The notes under the pieces: generated by a model | Told to the model about the DNA's origin: nothing | What the model saw: the letters and a program-made list of their open reading frames with translations, nothing else | Database searches by the model: none | NCBI RefSeq assembly: GCF_001879105.1 | Contig: NZ_MLCF01000022.1 | Coordinates: 1-64,000 of the forward strand | DNA from: Mangrovactinospora gilvigrisea | GTDB lineage: Bacteria; Actinomycetota; Actinomycetes; Streptomycetales; Streptomycetaceae | Direction of reading: 5' to 3' | Length of the DNA: 64,000 bases | Position numbers and translations under genes: made by a program | Part shown: positions 1 through 8,461 of the stretch, piece by piece | Layout of the letters: each line of letters starts with the position of its first letter | Numbering within the stretch: position 1 is the stretch's first letter

Positions 1-1017
1 GGGTGGGGGGAAGGCGAGGTGGAGGGCGCAGTAGGCGAGGAGGAGGGCGGCGAGGGCGATCGCCGCCCAGTCGAGCCAGCGGAGGGCCGAACCGGTGGCG
101 CGGTCGTGGGTGAGCGCGGGGAGCGCCAGCAGCAGCGTGAGCACGCTCAGCGCCGCCGCCACATGCGTGCCGCGGTAGCGGTCCGCCGCGCGGCCCGTCC
201 AGAAGTCGGGCGCGCCCAGCGACCGCAGCGCCGCCGGATCGATCGGCCGCTCGCCGGACGCCTCGGCCGGCCCCGCTGGCCCCGCCGCCGGGCCGTCCAC
301 CTGGTACGCCTCGTAGGCCCGCCAGGTCTTCCGGGAGAGCAGCCACAGCCCTGCCACCACCAGCGCCGGAACCAGCGCGCCGAACGCCAGGCGGACGCCC
401 GCGGCCGGCCCCGCGAAGGGCTCCAGCCAGGCCCGACCGCGGGTGCACGCGCTGTCCGCCCCGCACTGCCAGGCGGCGAGATCCATCGTCACCTCGGCGA
501 CGGAGAGCGTGAAGAGCGCCGTCAGCGAGAGCCCCAGCACCCGCAGCAGCCAGTCGTGCACCGCCGAGGCGGTGCGGAAGCCGCTCGCCGCCAGCTCCTC
601 CGCGCGCGACGGCGGCCGGGGCCGCATCCAGAAGGCGATGTTGACGAAGAGGAACGGCACCAGCAGCAGCCACAGCACCCGCGAGCCCGAGCCGGACGTC
701 AACTGGCCCCAGACGTAGGCCTCCCGGACCGGCCCCTCGACGTCGGGCGGCGGCGCGCCGTCCGCCGCGTCCTGCTCGCCGGTGACGCGGTAGAGCGCGG
801 CGACGTCGTCGCCCTCGATGCGCACCACCTCGGGCGTGCCCAGCATCCCGGCCGCGGTGGCACCGCCGACGCCGTGCACCCGCAGCTCGACCTCGGCCGC
901 ACCGCTGCTGCTGCCGCCGCCGGCCGCCGCACCGGCCGTTCCGCTCCCGTCCCTGGCGTTCCTGGCGTCCCTTCCGTCCCTGCCACTTCTGCCGTTCGTG
1001 CCGTTCGTGCCGTCCAT
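1..1017 (-). CDS. Multi-pass membrane protein, N-terminal part (runs off the left edge)
   Basis: An open frame of 339 codons starts at ATG 1017 and has no stop before the window edge, so the C-terminus is missing. The first 25 residues are a low-complexity Gly/Asn/Arg/Asp segment of GTNG- and GRDG-like triplets. A soluble segment follows with the phrase ELRVHGVGGATAAGML. Hydrophobic helices then lie near residues 112-128, 160-172, 215-232, 290-305 and 318-335. The codon pattern is typical of the neighbours. I do not recognise a catalytic motif. It resembles large conserved membrane proteins of unknown function in Streptomyces. It is separated from the betaine operon by a strong terminator, so it probably has its own promoter. 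Confidence 0.75.
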   Translation of the reverse strand, partial: MDGTNGTNGRSGRDGRDARNARDGSGTAGAAAGGGSSSGAAEVELRVHGVGGATAAGMLGTPEVVRIEGDDVAALYRVTGEQDAADGAPPPDVEGPVREAYVWGQLTSGSGSRVLWLLLVPFLFVNIAFWMRPRPPSRAEELAASGFRTASAVHDWLLRVLGLSLTALFTLSVAEVTMDLAAWQCGADSACTRGRAWLEPFAGPAAGVRLAFGALVPALVVAGLWLLSRKTWRAYEAYQVDGPAAGPAGPAEASGERPIDPAALRSLGAPDFWTGRAADRYRGTHVAAALSVLTLLLALPALTHDRATGSALRWLDWAAIALAALLLAYCALHLAFPPP

Positions 1018-1123
1018 ACGGCTGCCCCCCGAGTTGCCCTATTACGGCTGACGATAGGGCGGGAAGCCTTCCGTCGACAGGCATCTGACGACGATTCACA
1101 CGTTCGTGCGAGGCGCGCAAAAA

Positions 1124-1161
1124 CGCCGGGGGCGCGGAGCAATTGCTCCGCGCCCCCGGCG
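1124..1161 (-). terminator. Rho-independent terminator of the betaine operon
   Basis: This is a perfect 38-bp inverted repeat: 19-nt arms at 1124-1142 and 1143-1161, with centre AATT. On the minus strand it is followed directly by a run of five T. It lies 41 bp after the stop of the betaine permease gene, so it should end that transcript. On the plus strand there is no T run. Confidence 0.85.
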
Positions 1162-1202
1162 CCTCACGAAACGAACGCGGAATCAACCCGCGTCCGGCGG
1201 AA

Positions 1203-3836
1203 TCAACCCGCCTTCGCCGGTGCCATGGTGTCGACGATGCTCGGGTTCTTCTTCATCCAGTTCCGCACGCCCTGCATGACCTTGCCCTGCCCGGCGTCCT
1301 GGATCGACGCCTCCAGCGAGGACAGCTGGGGCTCCGTCATGCGGAAGTCCTGCAGCCACTTGGTGACCGTCGGATTCGACTTGGCGAAGTTCTTGTTGGC
1401 GACGTTGTAGATGGAGTCGCCCTTGCCCCACAGACCCTTCGGGTCCGACAGCTTGGTCATCGAGAACTTGCTGTACGCCCAGTGCGGCGTCCACAGCACG
1501 ACGGCGACCGGCTTCTTCTGCGCGTAGTCGCGCTTCAGCTCCGCCAGCATGCCCGCGGTGGAACCGCTGACCAGCTTGTACTCCTTGTCCAGGCCGTAGC
1601 CGGGGAGCACCTTGGACTTCAGCAGGCCCATCTCGCCGGCGCCCGGCTCAATGCCGATGATCTTGCCGCCGAACTCCTTGGACTTGCCCTTCAGGTCCGC
1701 CATCGTCTTCACGCCCTTGACGTAGGACGGGACGGAGACCTCCAGCGACGTCTGGTCGAACCACTTGCCTTCCTTGTCCAGCTTGGACCCGTACTGCTTC
1801 CAGTACGCCGCGTGCGTCGTCGGCAGCCAGGCGTCCGTCAGGAAGTCGAAGTTGCCGCGCGACAGGCCGGTGAAGCCGGCACCCGCGTCGTAGGTGTTGT
1901 TGGTGACCTTGTAACCGCGGTCCTCCAGGACCGCCTGCCACAGCGCGGCGGTGGCGATGGACTCGTCCCAGCCGTTGAACCCGCCGACGCGGACGCTGGC
2001 GCCCTTGCCGACGTTGACCTTCTGGCCCGGCAGCGGCGTGAACTTGTCGAGCACGCCCGGGTTCTTCTTCATCCAGTCCTGCACGCCCTTGGCCGTCTGG
2101 CCCTGGCCGGCGTCCTGGATCGAGGCCTCCAGCGAGGAGAGCTGGCTCTCCGTCATGTGGAAGTTCTTCATCCACTGGCTGACCTGCGGCAGCTTGCTGT
2201 CGCTGGTCTTGTTGGCCAGGTTGTGGATGGAGTCGCCCTTGCCCCACAGGCCCTTCGGGTCCGACAGCTTGGTCATCTGGTACTTGCTGTACGCCCAGTG
2301 CGGGGTCCAGAGCACCACGGCGACCGGCTTCTTCTGCGCGTAGTCGCGCTTCAGCTCCGCCAGCATGCCCGCCGTCGAGCCGCTCACCAGCTGGTACTCC
2401 TTGTCCAGGCCGTAGCCCGGGAGGACCTTGGACTTCAGCAGGCCCATCTCGCCGGCGCCCGGCTCAATGCCGATGATCTTGCCGCCGAACTCCTTGGACT
2501 TGCCCTTCAGGTCCGCCATCGTCTTCACGCCCTTGACGTAGGACGGGACGGAGACCTCCAGCGACGTCTGGTCGTACCACTTGCCCAGGTCGGTGTAGTT
2601 CTTGCCGTACTGCTTCATGTACGACGCGTGCGTCGTCGGCAGCCAGGCGTCCGTCAGGTAGTCGATGGAGCCGGTGGACAGGCCGGTGAACGCCGCACCC
2701 GGGTCGAAGGTGTTGACCGAGGCCTTGAAGCCGCGGGCGTCCAGCATCGCCTTCCAGAGGTTGGCCGAGGCGATGGACTCGTCCCAGTTGAACGAGCCGA
2801 TCTTGACGGCCTGGCCCTTGCCGACGTTCGCCGACGCGGTCGGCGCGGTGCCGCCGGACGAGGAGCCGTTGCCGCCGAAGAGGCCGAGCCCGCCGGCGAC
2901 CAGCGCCAGGATGACGACGCCGGCGACGCCGACCGCGGGGCGCGGCCGGTAGTGGATGACGCCCAGGCCGTGCACGGAGGCGCGCAGCTTGGCGAGCGCC
3001 CGGCGGCCCAGCGGGGAGACCTGGTCGCCCAGGGCGCCGGTGATGCGGTCCAGGAAGATGGCCAGGATGACCACCGAGACGCCGCCCTCGAAGCCGAGGC
3101 CGATGTTCACCTGCGAGATCGCCCCGTAGACGACCTTGCCCAGGCCGTCGGCGCCGACCATGCCGCCGATGACGACCATCGACAGCGCCAGCATGATGAC
3201 CTGGTTGACACCGGCCATGATGGTCGGCAGCGCCAGCGGCAGCTGGACGCGCAGCAGCGTCTTGCCGGGCGGGGTGCCGAACGCGTCGGCGGCCTCGACC
3301 AGTTCCTCGTCGACCTGCCGGATGCCCAGCTCGGTCATGCGGACGCCGACCGGCATCGCGAAGACGATGGTGGCGATGACCGCGGGGACGGTGCCCAGCG
3401 AGAAGAAGATGATCGCGGGGATCAGGTAGACGAACGCCGGCAGCGTCTGCATCACGTCCAGGATCGGACGGATGACGGCGCTGGTCGCGCGCTTGCGGGC
3501 GGCCCAGATGCCGATCGGTACGGCGAGCACGATGGCCACCGCGCCGGCCACCACCGTCAGGGCCAGCGACTGCATCGCCGCGTCCCACTGCTGGATCGAG
3601 TCGATCAGCGCGAAGCCGACGTAGGTGAGGACGCCGGCGAGCAGGCCGCGCATCCAGAAGGCGATGACGGCGAGGATGCCGGCCATCAGCAGCGGGGTGG
3701 GCCCGCCCAGGACCCACTCCACGCCGTTGTACATGCCGTTGACGACGGTGGAGATGAAGTCGAAGAACGGCCCGATGTGCGTGGTGAGCCAGTTGACGAC
3801 GTCCTCGGCCCACTGCCCGAGGGTGATCCTAGGCAC
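1203..3836 (-). CDS. Glycine betaine/proline-betaine ABC permease fused to two substrate-binding domains
   Basis: The 877-residue protein starts at GTG 3836 and overlaps the end of the ATPase gene by 8 bp, so the two are translationally coupled. Residues 1-320 hold a ProW/OpuAB-type permease with several transmembrane helices, ending in a membrane anchor (GVAGVVILALVAGG). Residues about 335-600 and 608-875 are two consecutive OpuAC-type binding domains, each starting with a GKG..V..G.FN.DESIA motif. In Lactococcus OpuA one such domain is fused to the permease; here there are two. They display substrate outside the membrane for import as an osmoprotectant. About 120 residues of the two domains are nearly identical, which suggests recent duplication or gene conversion. 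Confidence 0.93.
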   Translation of the reverse strand: MPRITLGQWAEDVVNWLTTHIGPFFDFISTVVNGMYNGVEWVLGGPTPLLMAGILAVIAFWMRGLLAGVLTYVGFALIDSIQQWDAAMQSLALTVVAGAVAIVLAVPIGIWAARKRATSAVIRPILDVMQTLPAFVYLIPAIIFFSLGTVPAVIATIVFAMPVGVRMTELGIRQVDEELVEAADAFGTPPGKTLLRVQLPLALPTIMAGVNQVIMLALSMVVIGGMVGADGLGKVVYGAISQVNIGLGFEGGVSVVILAIFLDRITGALGDQVSPLGRRALAKLRASVHGLGVIHYRPRPAVGVAGVVILALVAGGLGLFGGNGSSSGGTAPTASANVGKGQAVKIGSFNWDESIASANLWKAMLDARGFKASVNTFDPGAAFTGLSTGSIDYLTDAWLPTTHASYMKQYGKNYTDLGKWYDQTSLEVSVPSYVKGVKTMADLKGKSKEFGGKIIGIEPGAGEMGLLKSKVLPGYGLDKEYQLVSGSTAGMLAELKRDYAQKKPVAVVLWTPHWAYSKYQMTKLSDPKGLWGKGDSIHNLANKTSDSKLPQVSQWMKNFHMTESQLSSLEASIQDAGQGQTAKGVQDWMKKNPGVLDKFTPLPGQKVNVGKGASVRVGGFNGWDESIATAALWQAVLEDRGYKVTNNTYDAGAGFTGLSRGNFDFLTDAWLPTTHAAYWKQYGSKLDKEGKWFDQTSLEVSVPSYVKGVKTMADLKGKSKEFGGKIIGIEPGAGEMGLLKSKVLPGYGLDKEYKLVSGSTAGMLAELKRDYAQKKPVAVVLWTPHWAYSKFSMTKLSDPKGLWGKGDSIYNVANKNFAKSNPTVTKWLQDFRMTEPQLSSLEASIQDAGQGKVMQGVRNWMKKNPSIVDTMAPAKAG
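1609..1758 (-). repeat. 150-bp perfect direct repeat, copy in binding domain 2
   Basis: These 150 bases are identical to 2425-2574, with an offset of 816 bp (exactly 272 codons). The copy lies in the second substrate-binding domain of the betaine permease. It covers the stretch from the S-V-P-S-Y-V-K-G-V-K segment to K-S-K-V. Identity also at third codon positions points to recent duplication or gene conversion. Confidence 0.95.
2425..2574 (-). repeat. 150-bp perfect direct repeat, copy in binding domain 1
   Basis: This is the partner of 1609-1758, inside the first substrate-binding domain. Outside this block the two domains diverge gradually. Confidence 0.95.
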
Positions 3837-5118
3837 CGGTGGCCTCCTTCAGATCGGCCGCGGCGCCTTCGGTGGCGCTGTCCTCCGGCTCCGCGGCCGC
3901 CCCGGCGCCCTCGTGGACGAGGGTGACGACGGTCTCGGGCTGGTCGCCGAGCGCGGCGAGCAGCGTGACGCGGGGGATGACGCCGGTGAGGCGGCCCTGG
4001 CCGTCCACCACCGCGAGCGGCAGCTTGGTCTGGGACGCCGGGGTGAGCAGTTCGGAGAGCGGGGTGTCGGCGTGCGTGGTGACCATCTCGGTCTCCATCA
4101 GGTCCCGGACGGTGCCCTCGCCGTAGCGGAGCGCCTCGGTCACCTTCTCCTCGGTGACCGTGCCGACCAGCTTGCGGCCCCGCTCGACGACGAAGGCCGC
4201 GGAGGCCTGGTCGGTGCGCAGGGTGCGCATGGCGGCGCGCGGGCCGTCGTTGGGGCTCACCATCACGCGCGGCTCCTCCATGATGGAGGCCGCGGTGAGC
4301 ACCCGGGAGCGGTCCACGTCCTGCACGAAGCTGGCGACGTAGTCGTTCGCGGGGTCGACCAGGATGTCCTCGGCCGTGCCGACCTGGACGATCTTGCCGT
4401 CGCGCATCACCGCGATGCGGTCGCCGAGGCGCATGGCCTCGTTGAGGTCGTGGGTGATGAAGACGATGGTCTTGTGCAGCCGCTGCTGCAGCTCCAGCAG
4501 CTGGTCCTGCATGTCCCGGCGGATCAGCGGGTCGAGCGCGGAGAACGACTCGTCCATCAGCAGCAGGTCGGCGTCGGTGGCCAGCGCGCGGGCCAGGCCG
4601 ACGCGCTGCTGCATGCCGCCCGACAGCTCGTCCGGCCAGTGCTTCTCCCAGCCCTCCAGGCCGACGAGGCCGAGGGCCTCGGTCGCCTTCGCCTCGCGCT
4701 CCTTGCGCGGCTTGCCCTGGACCTCCAGGCCGTAGGCCGCGTTCTCCAGCACGCTGCGGTGCGGGAAGAGCGCGAAGTGCTGGAAGACCATGCTGATCTG
4801 ACGGGAGCGCAGGTCGCGCAGGGCCTTCGCGGGCATGGACGTGAGGTCCTTGCCGTCGAACAGCACCCTGCCCGAGGTGGGCTCCAGAAGACCGTTCAGC
4901 ATCCGCAGCAGCGTGGACTTTCCGGAACCGGAGAGGCCCATCACCACAAAGATCTCGCCCTCGTTGACCTCGAACGAGGCGTCGATGACGGCCGCGGTCG
5001 TGCCTTCCTCGCGCAGCTGATCGCGATCGGTTCCGCCCTTGAGTCGGCGGACTCCCTCTTCGGCTTTTCTGCCGAAGACCTTGTACACATGCTCGGCCAC
5101 AAGCTTGGACACGCGCAC
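3829..5118 (-). CDS. proV: Glycine betaine ABC transporter ATP-binding protein with CBS domains
   Basis: The 429-residue protein starts at GTG 5118, preceded by GAGGGG. It contains Walker A GLSGSGKST, signature LSGGMQQRVGLARAL and Walker B LLLMDESFSALD, typical of the OpuAA/ProV family. After the NBD, residues about 270-400 form a tandem CBS pair, which in this family senses ionic strength and switches transport on. The C-terminal 30 residues are acidic and Ala-rich. It energises the permease-binding protein encoded immediately downstream. It is first in the two-gene operon; the 550-bp upstream region should contain its osmotic control. The symbol proV rather than opuAA is a naming choice. 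Confidence 0.93.
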   Translation of the reverse strand: MRVSKLVAEHVYKVFGRKAEEGVRRLKGGTDRDQLREEGTTAAVIDASFEVNEGEIFVVMGLSGSGKSTLLRMLNGLLEPTSGRVLFDGKDLTSMPAKALRDLRSRQISMVFQHFALFPHRSVLENAAYGLEVQGKPRKEREAKATEALGLVGLEGWEKHWPDELSGGMQQRVGLARALATDADLLLMDESFSALDPLIRRDMQDQLLELQQRLHKTIVFITHDLNEAMRLGDRIAVMRDGKIVQVGTAEDILVDPANDYVASFVQDVDRSRVLTAASIMEEPRVMVSPNDGPRAAMRTLRTDQASAAFVVERGRKLVGTVTEEKVTEALRYGEGTVRDLMETEMVTTHADTPLSELLTPASQTKLPLAVVDGQGRLTGVIPRVTLLAALGDQPETVVTLVHEGAGAAAEPEDSATEGAAADLKEATGA

Positions 5119-5667
5119 CCCTCGGGGTTGGGGACAGTACAGAACCTGGGCCGGACGGCGCTGCCCGGCGCATCGGTGCGGGCTGCCGCGTCATGGGTGC
5201 GGCAGCGGGCCCGCTGCGATCGGTTCCTTGCGAACCTAACGACCGGTGGCGTTCGAAACCGAACGGCGAAAGTTCAAGGGGGCCGCGCCGGAATCCGGCT
5301 CAACGACGGCGCCTACCCGACGGTCTCCACAGGGAAAACAAGACGGCGGCGACCGACACCGTTTCTCAACATTCACGGTCGACGGGCGCGCCAACTGTCC
5401 GGACTTGTCCGGATATTCGCGAAGACTTCGCGGGTAGCCGCGCCCCCACGGAGTGCAATCAGGTCGCCGGGGGCCGGAAAATGCCTTCGGATACAAGGCC
5501 TCACCCACTACGACGAGATGTCCGGAATCTTCGGTTTCACGCGCGGTTTCATCGTGACTGAAACGCAACCTTCGAGTGCCCAACCCGTTGGCCTTCGGAT
5601 CTTGACGGATCGCGGCACGCACGCTAATGAGGCCGGACGTGTCGGTGGGCTGCGGCATGATGCCGAT
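5119..5667. promoter_or_regulatory. Divergent intergenic region between proV and the exonuclease gene
   Basis: This 549-bp gap holds no convincing gene, although several frames stay open by chance. The octamer TGTCCGGA occurs three times (5396-5403, 5406-5413, 5519-5526); the first two are ten base pairs apart on one face of the helix. A perfect palindrome CGCGAAG-A-CTTCGCG lies at 5418-5432 next to the repeats. On the minus strand a possible -10 TAGGTT lies at 5239-5234, upstream of proV, but without a clear -35. The region probably contains the osmotically controlled promoter of proV and the promoter of the exonuclease gene. Confidence 0.5.
5602..5630 (+). promoter_or_regulatory. Possible promoter of the exonuclease gene
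   Basis: TTGACG at 5602-5607 is followed after 17 bp by TAATGA at 5625-5630. It lies about 38 bp before the proposed GTG start. The -35 is good and the -10 is weak. Confidence 0.35.
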
Positions 5668-6642
5668 GTGACGACAGCCCGCCTGATGCTCCTCGACACC
5701 GCGTCCCTCTACTTCCGCGCCTACTACGGGGTGCCCGATTCGCTGCGCGCGCCGGACGGCACACCGGTCAACGCCGTCCGCGGCCTGCTCGACTTCATCT
5801 CCCGCCTGGTCGCCGACCACGCCCCCACCCACCTGGTGGCCTGCATGGACGCCGACTGGCGGCCGCAGTGGCGGGTCGACCTGGTGCCCTCCTACAAGGC
5901 GCACCGGGTGGCCGAGGAGTCCGCGGCGGCCGGCGGCTCCGAGGAGGAGGTGCCCGACACCCTCTCCCCGCAGGTCCCGGTCATCGAGCAGGTGCTGGAC
6001 GCGCTCGGCATCGCTCGCGCCGGCGTCCCCGACTACGAGGCCGACGACGTCATCGCCGCCTACGCCGCCCACCCGGCGCGGGCCGGCGCCGGCGCGGACG
6101 CCGCCGTCGACGTCGTCACCGGCGACCGCGACCTGTTCCAGCTGGTCGACGACGCGCGCGCGGTCCGCGTCCTCTACCCGGTGCGCGGCGTCGGAACGCT
6201 GCAGCTCACCGACGAGGCGGTGCTCAAGGAGAAGTACGGCGTGCCGGACGGCCCGGGCTACGCCGATCTGGCGCTGCTGCGCGGCGACCCCAGCGACGGC
6301 CTGCCCGGCGTCCCCGGGGTCGGCGAGAAGACGGCGCTCAAGCTGCTGGACGCGCACGGCGGCACCGTCGCCGGCGTCCTCGCCGCGGTCGACGAGCCCG
6401 GCTCCGGCCTGACGAAGACCCAGCGCGCCAAGCTCGACGCGGCCCGCGACTACCTGGCACGCGCCGAACGCGTCGTCAAGACCGCCTCCGACGCGCCCGT
6501 CCCGGCCCTCGACGCGGCCCTCCCGCACGCCGCCGCCCACCCGCAGGAGCTCGCCGCCCTCGCCACCCGATGGGGCCTCGGCGGCTCCCTCGACCGCCTG
6601 CTGACCACCCTGGCGCACCCCCGCGCGGATTCCGCGGGCTGA
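5668..6642 (+). CDS. 5'-3' exonuclease (PolI N-terminal domain-like, stand-alone)
   Basis: The 324-residue protein is a free-standing homologue of the 5'-nuclease domain of DNA polymerase I (FEN family). Metal-binding acids are visible in LMLLDTASLYFRAYY, CMDADWRPQWR, YEADDVIA and TGDRDLFQLVDD. A helix-hairpin-helix GLPGVPGVGEKTALKLL follows. It should remove RNA primers or flaps during replication and repair. GTG 5668 is chosen because the ATGs just upstream run into TGA; ATG 5686 would also keep the domain. The frame stays open far upstream only because of GC bias. Streptomyces commonly carry this gene in addition to polA. Confidence 0.88.
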   Translation: MTTARLMLLDTASLYFRAYYGVPDSLRAPDGTPVNAVRGLLDFISRLVADHAPTHLVACMDADWRPQWRVDLVPSYKAHRVAEESAAAGGSEEEVPDTLSPQVPVIEQVLDALGIARAGVPDYEADDVIAAYAAHPARAGAGADAAVDVVTGDRDLFQLVDDARAVRVLYPVRGVGTLQLTDEAVLKEKYGVPDGPGYADLALLRGDPSDGLPGVPGVGEKTALKLLDAHGGTVAGVLAAVDEPGSGLTKTQRAKLDAARDYLARAERVVKTASDAPVPALDAALPHAAAHPQELAALATRWGLGGSLDRLLTTLAHPRADSAG

Positions 6643-6724
6643 AGGCACGTCAGACCTCTTGCGGCCGCTGTAGCCTGACGACCCACAGGGGACGGCTGCC
6701 GACGCGACACGGGGGGCGTGGCGG

Positions 6725-8443
6725 ATGAGCATCGGGGACGTGCTGAAGCGCGCCGGGCTGGAGGCCAGCCCCGAGGGCGAGGACGGCTCCCGGTTCTCCG
6801 TCCTGGGCCTCGTCGGCCTCGCCGCCGGCGGCATGATCGGCTCGGGCTGGCTGCTGGGGGCGGTCGGCCAGCAGCCCCTCGGAATCGCCGCCCTCTGGGC
6901 CTGGGTTCTGGGCGGCGCCCTCATCCTGGTGCTCGCCGCGGTGATGGTGGAGCTGGGCACGGCCGCGCCGCGCAGCGGTGGCCTGATCTTCCTTCCCCTG
7001 CAGAGCAGCGGCCCGCTGCTGGCCACGGTGGTGGCCACGGCGCTGTGGCTCTTCTACGCCCTCAACGCCGCCGTCGAGGCCGTGGCCATGACGACGGCGC
7101 TGGCCGCCGCGCTGCACCTGCAGTCCGCGCTGTTGGACGCCAAGGGGCTGACCGTCCGGGGCGAGCTGTGCTCGATCTTCTTCATGGCGGTCATCTCCGC
7201 GGTGAACCTGCTCGGGATGAAGTCCTTCATCTGGATCACCAATGTGCTGACGCTGTTCAAGATCGTCGTCCCGCTGCTGGTCGTCGGGCTGCTGTTCGGA
7301 CACGGCTTCCACTTCGCCAGCGTGACGACCGGTCAGGAGGACACGGTCGGCGAGCTCGGCCGGGCCTGGCCGGCGGTGGTCGGCGGCAGCGTGCTCTTCG
7401 CCTACATCGGATTCCAGGGACCGCTCGACTTCGCCGGGGACATCAAGCGGAGGCGGCTGAGCGAGGCCACCCGGCTGCGCCGGGCGGTCTTCGGGGCCCT
7501 GATCGGCACCATAGTGCTGTATGTGCTCGTCCAGTTCGCCGTGCTGGGACACCGGTACGGGATCCCGGCGGGGGCCGGCGACGCCCGGACCGAGGCGACG
7601 CTGGCCCATCTGCTTCCCTGGGGCGGCACCGTGTTCCTGGTCGACGCCGTGCTCGCCCCGTTCGGCGCCGGCCTGGTCTTCGTCCGGGTGCTCAGCCGCG
7701 AGGTCGCCGCGCTGAGCAGCGCCCACCTCGCGCACCGCGGGCTTCGGACGCTGCGGGCCAGCCGGATCACGCTGCCGGGCCGCGCCGTCCACGAGGCCTA
7801 CTGGGTGGTGCTGCTGGTCAACTTCGTCATCAGCTGCGCCGCGCTGCTGCTCCTGCACGGCAACTGGCTGCGGATCGCCACGACCATCGGCATCCTCGCC
7901 CTGATCGTCTACGCCGTGCCCGGCGTCGTGCTCGTCGCACTGCGCGACGCCCTCCAGGCGAACAGGCCCAGATCGGCGCGGCGCTTGCGCTGGCGCAACA
8001 TCCTGGCGCGGGCGGGGTTCCTGGCGGTCGCGCTCGTCCTGTTCCGGGTGTCGATCCAGCAGCTGGCCTACGCCATGGCGGCGCTCGCCGCGGGCAGCGC
8101 CCTGCTGCTGGTGCTCCCCGCGCTGTCCAGGGGCCGGCTCCCGTTCTCGGACCGGCTGTTCGCCTGGTACGAGGCCCAGCCGCACGCCGAGCGCTTCCTG
8201 CGGTGGCGCACCGAGCCGGCCGTCTGGACCGTCGGCACGCTCGTCGCCTACCTGGGCGGGCTCACCCTGGCGGCCTTCGTCCGGGGCCGCTGGGCGGACC
8301 ACGGCATCAGGGAACTCGGGCTGGGACTGGCTGTCCTGGCCATGGCCGCGGTGGCGTTCGAACTGCTGGTCCGCCAGTCGCGGATGCACCTCGCGCGGGA
8401 GGCGCCCACGCTCCCGGTCCCCCGCCCGGCCATCGACGCCTGA
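6725..8443 (+). CDS. APC-family amino-acid permease
   Basis: The 572-residue integral membrane protein starts at ATG 6725. The APC signature G-G-M-I-G-S-G-W begins at residue 36 in the first helix, and twelve or more hydrophobic helices follow. It should exchange or import amino acids or amines; the substrate cannot be read from the sequence. The last 130 residues add two or more helices beyond the core, as in longer actinobacterial members. It follows the exonuclease gene by 82 bp and may share its transcript. It ends 18 bp from the convergent helical-protein gene, so there is no room for a separate terminator. Confidence 0.88.
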   Translation: MSIGDVLKRAGLEASPEGEDGSRFSVLGLVGLAAGGMIGSGWLLGAVGQQPLGIAALWAWVLGGALILVLAAVMVELGTAAPRSGGLIFLPLQSSGPLLATVVATALWLFYALNAAVEAVAMTTALAAALHLQSALLDAKGLTVRGELCSIFFMAVISAVNLLGMKSFIWITNVLTLFKIVVPLLVVGLLFGHGFHFASVTTGQEDTVGELGRAWPAVVGGSVLFAYIGFQGPLDFAGDIKRRRLSEATRLRRAVFGALIGTIVLYVLVQFAVLGHRYGIPAGAGDARTEATLAHLLPWGGTVFLVDAVLAPFGAGLVFVRVLSREVAALSSAHLAHRGLRTLRASRITLPGRAVHEAYWVVLLVNFVISCAALLLLHGNWLRIATTIGILALIVYAVPGVVLVALRDALQANRPRSARRLRWRNILARAGFLAVALVLFRVSIQQLAYAMAALAAGSALLLVLPALSRGRLPFSDRLFAWYEAQPHAERFLRWRTEPAVWTVGTLVAYLGGLTLAAFVRGRWADHGIRELGLGLAVLAMAAVAFELLVRQSRMHLAREAPTLPVPRPAIDA

Positions 8444-8461
8444 TCACGCGGCGGAGCGCTC

